Positions 35,801 to 46,500 of a stretch of 64,000 nucleotides of DNA are shown in pieces (the first letter of the stretch is position 1; the number at the start of each line of letters is the position of its first letter). The notes under the pieces are model-generated. The model saw only the letters and a program-made list of their open reading frames with translations. It did no database searches and was not told where the DNA came from. The position numbers and the translations under genes were made by a program. The stretch is from Ciona savignyi (lineage: Eukaryota; Chordata; Ascidiacea; Phlebobranchia; Cionidae): NCBI GenBank assembly GCA_000149265.1, contig CH003098.1, forward strand, positions 1,201,151-1,265,150. Reading direction: 5' to 3'.

Positions 35801-38323
35801 TTAAATTTATCTTCATAGCCAAGCAATGCTTGCACAGTCACACTGCTTAAAGAACACATTCTGTCTAAACTAGTATCCCCTAAATACTATTTAAATTGAT
35901 TTTTCTATCTTATCATAATGTGGTTTATTTTTATCGATCTTTCATGGTTCATATTCATTATGCCATCATGTCCATGCAAAATAAATACCTGCACCATTGG
36001 GTCATTGAGATACTTTCCATCATACTGATTCAAACAAGGCATGTATGGAGAGTTGACGTTTCCACTTTCCATCGCTTTGTCACTTTCCCTCACATAATTT
36101 TGATAAAACGCAGATATAGGGTGGTCGGATGCCGCCAGTAACTCCATCATTGCAAAGCTCCGGTCATAACCCTTTGCCGCACATACATCTACATAGATAT
36201 CAAGGGGGTTCACTGGACCCATTTCTTTCAAAACCAAGTTCAATTTGTTCATGCAGTCCCGGTAATCCGGATATTGAGCTGTGCCAGATGAGGAGCTAAA
36301 ATTGCAGTGTTTAAGGAGTTCATGGTAGGTTTGATTGGAAATGAGTTGGTGGGAGAAAACAAAATCCACATACCCTCCCGTGTCGACATATGCGTTCGTC
36401 AGTGGGTTGCCTTGAAGAGGAATTTGATGATAAAATATTCTTTTAATGTTAGTAATAGCTTATGTATAAACTTAAGTCCACCCTTTCTTTTATATTTGCA
36501 CAACTAATGCCTATTAAAATATAGCTAAAAGCAACTTAAGCTTAATTGTTTAACAAAGCTGCATATTTTAATAAAATTATGTATTTGGTAGGATCATGTC
36601 AATGCTAAAGGAAACAAAAACGACAATTGGCAGGGTTGTATAAACGACAATTGGCAGAAAAAATCATATCCAGCCGGTTTTACATAACTATAGCAGAGGT
36701 GTAAAAAATTAACAAATACACATTGTTAACAAACTCTTATGATGATTTAACTGAATGTTGCAAATTTGCAAAATAACAAGTTCGTCTAATACAAACTTTA
36801 TAAAATTACAGGGTTAGAATAGTATAGGATAGGATATCCTATAGATGAAGTGATATGCATAGTAATCTTACCGATTAAAAACCCTTTAAGTTTGATATGT
36901 TGAAAGGAAAAATCCTTTGCTTTGTTATGCTGCACAATCCATTGTGCAAGATTTGGTATGTAATGGCCGGCATAGGATTCCCCTGTTATCCAGAAATCAT
37001 GGGACTTCAAGTGAGGGAAGCTGGGTAAATGGTAACCAGTGACTTAGGTGACTTGATTTGACCAACACAAAACAGAGGGAAATCTTATTCTAATGTGTGA
37101 GTGTCAAATTTCAGGTTATGCAGGGAATTTCAATTATTATTTATTGTTTATCTGACTGTGCTACAATAGTTTACTACTCATCCTAAGTGGGAATATAAGC
37201 AAGATGCATTAAAACACTGTCATTCATTAGAAATCAGAATCCTACATGGCGACAGTCAGTTTTCTAATCCACTACCGGTAGTCGTTGGTGCTTTTACTAC
37301 CTTTCAAAAAACTTGATCAAAAATGTGAATAAATCTTTGGTTGTTTGAACATCCCCTGTTGAGCAGTTGTGAACGCCAGATTTCGAAAATCCAATACCGG
37401 CCGGGGAGTCAACGAACAACAAGTTTACAACTCGATTCCAACTGTACTTGTTGATTCCCAGCGTAATGTTGGGACGAACGTAAAATGGACCTATTTCACC
37501 CAGCACACCTGTGGGAATGTAAGTTATAGTAATATTGATCCCACTTTATTATTTCCTGTAAATATACTCTCATTTTAACATAGAATACTTTCTTTAGATA
37601 TAAGATTTTACGACATACCCTTTCTCCATCTGAATTGTGAGAAGTTTCTATGTTCAATGGCAGACAACTCGTATAAGTTCAACCCTGTGCGGGTTACCGT
37701 GTTGGTTCAACCCATTTAGTTTCAATCATATGAGAGATTAATTAAATGGGTTCAAATACATGCTGGTTCAATCATGTGTGGAATCAATTATAATTATCTG
37801 TGGGTTTAATTTTTTAATCCCATTGTTTAATTTTATGGGTCCTATCCTGAGGGTTTAATTTCATGCAGGTTTACTTTCATGGGTTTAATCATGTGACTTA
37901 AAAGATAACTGTGAGAAATAACATAGCCATCATCTTAGCTGTCCTCAATAAATGCTAATTCTAGCTGTAGTAGGCTTAACAACAACTAAATGTCAAAATA
38001 TTAAAAGATTAAGCATTACTGGCATGTTATGCATGTAACTACAGGTCAATGGTACAATATAATTACAACAAACCTGACATGGAAGAGCAACCTGGTCCTC
38101 CATTCAACCACAGAACAAGTGGATCGGTGGCGGGATCTGATTGGGACTCCATGTACCAGTAAAACAAGCGCTTCTCATTTGTATCACCCACTGTTATGTA
38201 ATCGGAATATTGCTTGAACCCCACTTCACTATCCAAGCCTGGCAGACTTGTGATAAGCTTGCTCTCACATTGGGAGCATAATACAAGGAAGGCAGCAAAC
38301 TGGAGGGTTCTAATCAACAACAT
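32868..38323 (-). CDS. Serine carboxypeptidase SCP-C (family S10)
   Basis: Seven minus-strand exons: 38074-38323, 37301-37508, 36872-37020, 35989-36410, 34280-34460, 33499-33572 and 32868-33011, encoding 475 residues. It differs from SCP-A and SCP-B by an extra 565-bp intron (37509-38073) just after NGGPGCSS. Triad: Ser168 in GESYAGHY, Asp in GDVDSIVP (394-401), His449 in AGHEVP. The first 83 residues are almost identical to SCP-B and the last exon almost identical to both paralogues. Everything between is clearly diverged, for example [16 protein letters not shown] in place of [16 protein letters not shown]. The donor of the Asp exon is A|GTAAGA rather than G|GT, changing one residue to Ser. 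It is predicted to be a secreted or lysosomal carboxypeptidase. Confidence 0.92.
33395..33478 (-). repeat. tRNA-like SINE head
   Basis: On the minus strand GGGTAGCTTAGTCGGTTCAT (box A TAGCTTAGTCGG) is followed by GGGATCGAAAC (box B) at roughly tRNA spacing. The rest of the cloverleaf is not convincing. It lies in the last intron of SCP-C. Confidence 0.5.
34070..34205. repeat. Degenerate 9-bp repeat (cctggcaca type)
   Basis: Units such as cctggcaca, cctggtacc and cctggaacc repeat through this part of an SCP-C intron. One frame on the minus strand reads Gly-Val-Pro triplets, but it is short and has no splice context, so it is taken as a simple repeat and not a collagen exon. Confidence 0.55.
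34528..34710. repeat. Minisatellite, 16-17 bp unit (gagtttcaacccacac)
   Basis: About ten copies of a gagtttcaacccacac-like unit lie in the intron of SCP-C upstream of the Asp exon. The acceptor of that exon is only about 70 bp away. A looser array with related 'gggttcaa/gggtttaa' units occurs in another SCP-C intron at about 37660-37895. Confidence 0.75.
37660..37895. repeat. Degenerate ggtttaat/gggttcaa repeat
   Basis: Around ten loosely spaced units of 'tgggttcaatcatgtg' or 'gggtttaatttcatg' lie in the intron unique to SCP-C. It resembles the array at 34528-34710 in carrying a G/T-TTCAA core, but the units are more divergent. Confidence 0.45.
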
Positions 38324-40553
38324 ACTTTAACCTTACAACTTAACTCTGCAAGGATTTAAGTTTAATTAATTAGAAGCATTTAAACAAAAAGCGACTATAG
38401 GAAAGCACACAAAACTAGATCTGAATAAAATATTAGTTTCCTGTAGAGATTCTTGCGTATGTATATATATATAAACTTTGTTGAGGATGTGTGCAAACTG
38501 CTTATCAGCATGTGTGTCAGGGATTAGTCTGTTAATCAGCTTGGCATTATGGAGATACGGAAAATGAAACCAAGCAGCGCAGACATATGAACATTTTCTA
38601 ACAATACTAAAAAAAATTACTTATTCCACCACACAGACTGTAAAATTGTACAAATTAAAAACGAAAAAAATCATAAAGTGAAAATACAGTTCACAGTTTA
38701 AACATCAAACAAAGAAATCAGAAAGTTTTTACAGTTGTTTTTACAACCAGTAAAATTCTTCATGCGATATTATTAAAATCAGAATCGAAAAACAAAGAGA
38801 AATGAATTGGTAAAATAGAAAGCACCATGAGGAAATATGTAACACTAGCTATTTGAATAAATTAGAAAAAAAAAACAGTGAACAAATTTAATAAAATTCT
38901 TTTTTTTTATAAAAGAGTCGCTTAATTATATATTTAAACCTTTGTACTTTGTTTATAGCCATAACACAAGACACGCATTGCAACATGGCTATTCTATATT
39001 ATTTTTTTAAATAAATTGTTGGGACAAAAATCGTTATGCTGTTGTTATTTAAAAGGGATGAACACAATTGTGAAGAATAAAATCCTAAGTGGATAGAATA
39101 ACTTAAATGTCTTATCTTTTTTAAGTGTTTGTTTAAGGTATAAATCTTATTTAGGTGCACCTGTCTTTCTTCCAGTATGGTTTTCGGTTGTTTTTAAACT
39201 ATTTTTTTTTAATTTAACTACTGTATGCTCTGTCCTGGGTTTTACAGATAAAAACTTGATTGATTGATTTGTGCAAAACGGATTTGAGTTTGGAAAATCC
39301 CCAACAGGGAGTTTCATGCATATGCTTATTTCTCTTCATCTAAGAACAAATTATTTAAAATATTTATTTATTGATGGTAACTACGAAAATTTGTCTCTCT
39401 CTGACAATGGATTGTCAAATATTTTTATTTAATCTTAATTATACTTAAAATAGTAATCTCCTTACAATTAGTCACTAGTGCACTTTTATTATTTGGTAAT
39501 TTAGTTATGCATGGAAGAACTAGTGGACGATTTAAAAGTCAACATTTTGCATCATTGGTGCTCCGGTGGAGAAGAATAAGTACCTACCACAAACTTTAAA
39601 ATTTATTAAAACTAACTAACTCGTGTTTGATTGATATACAGTATGTACGTAGTTTGGATTGATAGAGCTTTTTTTTACATAACATATTTATATATCGGCG
39701 TTGATTTATTTATATTTACACTTGTAGAACCAAAAAATAGATTATTTCCAGTTTAGTTTGCGTAGATTAAACTCAGATTATAGACCCATACTACGTAAGC
39801 ATTTTTTTCTTATATAAAAAGTAGCGTGTGTGGTCAAGTGTGCCTGGCAGTCTACCACTAGTAAAAATTGATATGAGAAATATGGGGATATTTTAACAAG
39901 AAACGGGCAACACTAAAAAGAAAAAAAATAGGACTGCTCAGTGAAACTATGGAAACTAATTTTAACCCTGCCCAAAACACTAATCTTAAACCCTTAACTA
40001 GCGCAAACCTTAACCCTAGCACCCACCCAAAGCAATGTGTTTACCACACATAACCTTACACTGTGCAAAGCCTTTGTTAACTAGACTACAGCCGTTTTGT
40101 GGTAAACATGATCAAATATTTAACACATAAACGATTTATCAGACAATAGTTGTGAGTAAATTCTTAGTGAATTTTTGCATCTTTTGCCAGTCTAAAAATC
40201 ATAATGTTTGCGAATTTTCATAAAATAATAAATTCGCTATCAATCTTTACAAAAAGTAATAAAGAAGTCTCAATGTGTAAAAAACAAAAAAAAACATTAC
40301 GAATGCATACAAACATTTTTACATTGCATTTACAAAATGTTCTTGAATACTGCCATGCTTTACAAACTGGGCTGCCAGGATGCTAAAATAAATCCTAATA
40401 AAAATTAGAAATTCTTTACAATAACTTAATCCGATTATTTTTCTGTCCGGTTTCTCTTGCAGAGAGATAGATTTGGTCGATTAAAAACTTTTTTAAGTTG
40501 ACTTAGAAAAATCGTATGTGATCTCCGGCACTCGATACTATTATAACATCACA
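38324..40553. other. Divergent intergenic region, SCP-C / MPND
   Basis: 2.2 kb separating two divergently transcribed genes, so it should hold both promoters. An acceptor-like CCTTGCAG (minus) lies 22 nt upstream of the SCP-C ATG. TTTCTCTTGCAG (plus) ends at 40462, 91 nt upstream of the MPND ATG. The middle is very AT-rich with a short TA microsatellite near 38460 and a dispersed repeat at 39895-40035. Confidence 0.6.
39895..40035. repeat. Dispersed repeat, copy 3 (TAACCCTAA-like)
   Basis: Starts with gggcaacactaaa and an A-rich stretch, then ggaaactaatt and degenerate 'taaccctgcccaaaacactaatcttaaaccc'-like units, here split as taaccctgccc, aaaacactaatctt and aaaccctt. It matches the copy at 14905-15100. 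Confidence 0.45.
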
Positions 40554-43500
40554 ATGGAAGGGGTAAATACGTCCCAGGTTGACCCAACCACACTAAGCAA
40601 CCCGAAAGAAATAAGTCAAACCCCTGGAAATCCTGAATTTGACAAACCAACACCAGTATCGACCCCTCACCCGGAGAAAGAAGACGACAGTTCGAATGCG
40701 GATGACACTGAGAGCTTGGATTCGAACAGCAGTAGAAAAGTAGGCGCATTTTTATAATTTAAAAAAAAATATAATATTGTTATAATTAAAAAAAAAATAT
40801 TTAAATACCCCAGCCAGTTAAACTTTCGGGTCAAAACATCTGAAAACTTGTATTTTTAGTGTTTTATGGATAAAGTGGGTAATACAAAAAGGTAGAAATA
40901 TGGGACTTTTTTCAAAGCTGGTTAAACTTCCTTATTGCCATTACACGGGTTGGTCATTAAAAAAAAGTCAATGCAATTAGGTATTTTAGGGGGGTAAGGA
41001 ATTAGTATAAATTTTCGTATTTCCCACTTCTAGTACTCCCAATAATAAACAAATTTTGTAAATTCGAACAATGTCTAAAAAAAGTGTCATTAAAATAGAA
41101 ATTTTGGTTGGATGATATTAAAATTTCATTTTCTTTATAAAACCAAAATAAGATAAGCTTTAGAATGGTTAACGGGGTAGCATTGTTAAAATATTTTTGG
41201 AAAAACCTTAAATGAAACATTTCGGTAGTGAAAGACTAATTGTGTGAAAGGGGGAATTAAAAACCAAGAACTTTTACTTAATACTTATCCTTGATTATAC
41301 ATATGGCAGATACTACTGTTCTCGTGACTTCCATTTTTGGAAATTTATGTTGACATCTCTTTAACGATTTGCTTTGACCTTTATATGTTTTTCACATATT
41401 AGACAAATTTTCACCCTGTATATATTCGCATTGCAGGACCTGTCCCCCCGCAATAGAGGAGGAACATCACGCAGTGTTACAATGCATACATTAGTGCAGG
41501 AAGGAGTGCTGGAACCAGGAACTGGTGTCTTATCTATCGACTACCTTGTAAATATCTTTTTCATGAATCTGGAAATGTTGGTTGGAGAATGTTAATTTGT
41601 CATAGAAAATGAATGCATAAATATATCAACTAATAAATGTTAAAATTAGCAGCAATCATGTTTAAGTAGTTTTTGTTCCTAAGAGGTATTTGTTAAGATA
41701 GACTAATTAGGTTTAATTTTTAATTTTCTATGGACGAAATTTAAAATATATTTTTGAATTTAAAAAATGCAATTTTAAAACACCTCAACACCTATTCCAA
41801 GTGCCTTATTTAAATGAAGTACCGGTACTTGTAGATTAAATGAAAGTACCTGTGATTCTATGAAATTGTGGAGTTAATTGCATTTATTGTCTTAATCCCC
41901 GATCTTACCGCTATATTTTGTGGTTGTGTCCTTAAAAGGCATTGTCCCTATCAAATAAAAGAAAATGATTTAAAAAATTACATGATGAACACATTTAAAT
42001 GGCTCTAGAATTTTACTATGGACATTTGATATTATGGAGAAATGTTTATTGCTTTAGAAGTGTTATCGAAACCATAAAACTTTCTTAAAATTAAACCACT
42101 TTTTAAATTAAACCATTTAAATTAGCCCAGTTAGACTGTATTGTGTTATACCGTAAGTTAAAAGGTGGTGGGATTGAAACCAGAGTAGTTATTGGCTTAT
42201 GCCCTTTACTACTTGCATTTTCCCATTGATAAACCTGCGTATCATACCGAAAAATAGAAATGTTGATATAATGTCCACAGGGCCAGAAATACCTGGGAGA
42301 TCTGCTGAACAATGGAAAGATTCAGTGGGAAAAAGTACAGTTTGCTTCCCCCAGTTCCTGGGCAACTTATATCAAGAAGAAAATTAATCCTTCCAAGAAA
42401 TCTGGCTGTGGTTGGAACTCAGTAAAGTATAAGGTGAGAATAAATAGAAACATGCAATCACCATAGATGTAAAGTTGATGAAATGGTTGCAAGTTCGAAA
42501 CTGGTTACTAGCTAGTTTTGTCCTTTGGTGAGAAAATTATCGGTCATATCTACCCATACATTAGTATGGCTCGATGTATGGTGATGCATAGGTATGGTTG
42601 TAACTCTGCAGCAAACTCAAAATACTCTATTGTAACTCATAGGGTAAAAAGCTAGACAAGTTGAAATCAGATTGGTTTCGCAAGAATGCTGCCCCCATCG
42701 CTTCTCTCTCACCCGCTGCTGTGAGTATATTGTTTCTATTGCTGAGTTTAGCAAAATATGGGATTACCGGTTTGATGGCATTGTAGAGCACTGCTCTGTT
42801 ACAGTGGACATAATGTACAGTGTATCTTTTTTCAATTTTTTATTAACAGTTTGTGTCCCTTTAAATACAGCATTTTAGGTACAAAACATATTAAATCACA
42901 TAATAATGCATTTCCACTGCATTTTCAACCAATTCATCCCTTTTCTGACTTCCCCTTTTTTCGTGACTCAAATCTTACAGTGGCGATCATGGTACAGCAT
43001 CAGACTGTCTTAGGGAAAGGTGGAAATGTTGAGGCATTAAGTAGCCACAACTGACTCGATGACTATCTTTTGTTGCACCTTTCCTATAATATTCCATTTT
43101 AGTTCATGATTTTTTTAATTTTATTAAAAAAAGCATATTTATTACCTTTTCTGGTCACATGTAATTCTATTCGAACTGCATAGGCAATAGAGGAAAAGTA
43201 CATTTTAAAAGTTGACCAGAAGTGTGAAGTGGGGTGACCACAAGAGCCACCCTGATACCTGGATTCCAACAACGGTTAAAATACATTAGTCAAACCATCT
43301 GTCTGGAACTGATGTTGTTCACTTATAATGTATAGTCCAACCTGTTAGTCTGGGTTTAGTGCGACGCTTTTCAACCAAAGGGTTGCAGGTTCGAAACTGG
43401 TCGCTAGCTAGTCGGTTGTGTCCTTGGGCAAGGCACTTAACGGACATTGCCTGAACCCAGCAGATTAATGGGTTCTATCAAATTGAAGGAATGTGTGAAT

Positions 43501-46500
43501 CATACGCAACACACTGCAAAAGCTCCAGTAACCTGATGATAGGCGCGAGGCGATCTGACGATTGCCCGTGTCTTAACCCCCATGGTTTTCTTATTCACGG
43601 GGTTAAACACAAATATCCTATCCTATCCTATAATTAAATTAACTTCTCAATCATTTTTGTTATTTTTTACAATGAACCAAAACTTTAAACTACTGGGCAA
43701 TTGGGTGAAATATTAAATCTCTTTACCTCTTTACACTTTTCTTCTAGGTTTTTGTAATAAAACTTTTTCTTTCTAGGTTGTAAATTTATTTTACCAGTTT
43801 TTATTTTTTATATTTTTTTATATGTTAGGTTTGGCGGCCTTGCTTAAATATACCAAAAGTAAATAATTAATTGGATTTTATTTAGACTTGTTTTAATAAC
43901 TGTTGTTTTGACATTTTTTTCCATTTTTTATCAAAGGTCCTGCCTGATTCGTGTTTTTAAAGTGGAAACAAAAAAACTAAAAAAATATTGTTTTTACATC
44001 TGTTTCTCAGAATGTAAGTGTCTGCATCTGCACGACTACAACCACAGGTTAATCACATGACTTTTACAAATTAGTGAAAAAGAATAAATTAACTTAATTT
44101 TTTGCACTTGTTCAGAATTTCGATGAAGAGCTAATAGCCCAATGCAATGCGAACACGTTGCTACTGGATAACAAGATGGTTCGGGAACGAAAGTCATTGA
44201 AATATTCAGATCTGAAAAATCAGACCTCAATGTAAGTTGGTGGGGTATGAAATTAGGAACCGATACTCTTGTTTAGCCGTTGAAAAGGTTAAAAGGGTTT
44301 ATGGGCCATTTGGATGGAGGTTGGAAGATGTATGGGCCATTTGGATGGATACACCTTATATCATTCTAACAGTAGAGTTCATGGGGCTATTGCAAAGTGG
44401 GTAATATTGCTATGTGTATATTATCTTTTCCTACCAGTGTGTTATATATTTCAATTTTAACCCTTTAAAAACGATAAGACCAAATTTGGCTTTTTTGACA
44501 TGTGGTCATTCAAAATGAAAAATCTCCAGAATTTCTTGTCCAAACTGCTAAACTTTGGTCTCTTTGGAAAGCTATATGATATATCTTTTGAAAACAGCAA
44601 AATTAAACATAACTTTGCATTTAAAATTTTTAAGTAAAGTTTAGTTGAATTTTATGACTTTTTTGGACTAATTCTGAGGGAAAGTCTCGCAAAAAAATTT
44701 TTTTCAATACTATGCTCAAAATGTTTGTTTCATTTAATGTCTCTATGACAGTAGAATCAGTTTCGCTTCTTGGGATGTCCCAGATGTGATCTTACCGGTT
44801 ATTTTTACATTTTTGGGGTGGTTTTGATTATCTTTACGGTTATAGTCTGCAATTTGGTTCAAACACTTCATTTATAGTTTATTTCAAAGAAAAGTAGTAA
44901 GAAAACTCAATGTGGACTTGATAGTAATCTAAATTCATAATGTAACATTTTTTATAAAAAAAAAACAAAAAAAACTTTGCCATAGGTAGACCTATAACAT
45001 GAAATTAGTGACGTAATATTATTTTGATGACGTCATCAAATCAAAATTATAATATAATTGTAGGAAATGTGTTTCTGAGTAACTTTGTAAAGCTAAGCTA
45101 GGCTGTATTGTCAAAAGATCAAAAACTATGACATTGTATAAGAAAGAATATGACGTGGATGGCCAGATAGTGACGTCATCAAAAAATAAAATTTTAAGAA
45201 ATTTTGGAAATTTTATTTCGAACAACTCTAGTGTTGAACATTTTGCTCTAACTATAACACGACAGCCGCTAGAGCACTACAAAGCGGACTCAGTCAAAAC
45301 GCGCAAATTGCGCAAAAACAATCCCGTTTCTAAAGGGTTAATGTGAGGAGTTTAAACCCACTGAATCAGGACAATTGTGGTGTGCTCAGCGACTGGTGAC
45401 ACTACTGATTAAGATACCTGCTTGAACGGTATGAAGTAATTGACAGCATGACGATCAAAGCTCTCCTTTATGACCACTTTAAACCCTTGTGGTTTGTGTT
45501 TATACAAATGCATATTTCATTTGACCCCATTTTATATCAGAGACCCAAACACTCTGATTGAGTTTGAGAACTTCGACGAAACGAATCCTCAACCTTTCTC
45601 CATTGCAATATCCACCTCTGTACTCCTTCTCATCGATTTCCACTGTCATTTATCGACGAGTGAGGTGTGTGGCTACCTTGGAGGACAGTGGGACCAAAAC
45701 AAACGATGTACGGTGATTGGTTGTAATGAACCCGAAATTGATCACTTTTTGCTTAAAAAATTAGGTTTTTAATTACTATTTTAGAAACTTAAGTACACTT
45801 TATTTCAAGAAAGTAAAAATCAGCTTTATAAATGTAAACTTGGGTTTAAATGAGGGATTCCTTATAAAAACCTTTTGTTCAATACCGAAGTTTTGTTTTC
45901 CGTGGTGAAATGTAACGAAGTTTCCACATTTCACCAGGTCTTTTCATTCTCCAAGCTTTCCCATGTAAATGCAAGCTCTGCGATCAAGACAATGCTATGT
46001 TAGTTGAACAAGAGGTCGGTAGGTTAGATTATATTGCATGTCCGTTGTAACTGCTGTTTCTCATATCTAGATAAATTTTGTAAATTTTCTATGTCATTGA
46101 TATGTAATTTCTTTTTGGTGGACAACTACCACTAACGCATGCTTTTAAGAAAGCAAAGTACGAATAATGAAAATATAATTGTGTAGCGTTGTATTTTATT
46201 TTATTTTTTGTAATGCCTTACATACATTTAATTTTTTGGATTATGGCAAATTATCAAATAAAGGAATTGCAAAAAGTATGACATTATTTACTGCATGCCA
46301 CCGTAACATTAGTCCAGTTACCACTGTGAGACAAACCACATAGTTCACCGAATTTACTGTCATGCTAAACTTGTTAGGTTTAATAATGTGTTCTCCCACC
46401 CATTTTTCTCATTAACCCCCTTCACCCCAGATCTCGCAGAACTTAATGCGTCGAAACCTCACCCGCGTGGGTTGGTACCACTCACACCCCACCAGCCAAT

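Noticed and set aside
42981..43050. Possible additional MPND exon after exon 4
   Set aside because: A ttacag acceptor is present, but the required phase-0 frame hits a stop, and exon 4 to exon 5 already join in phase.
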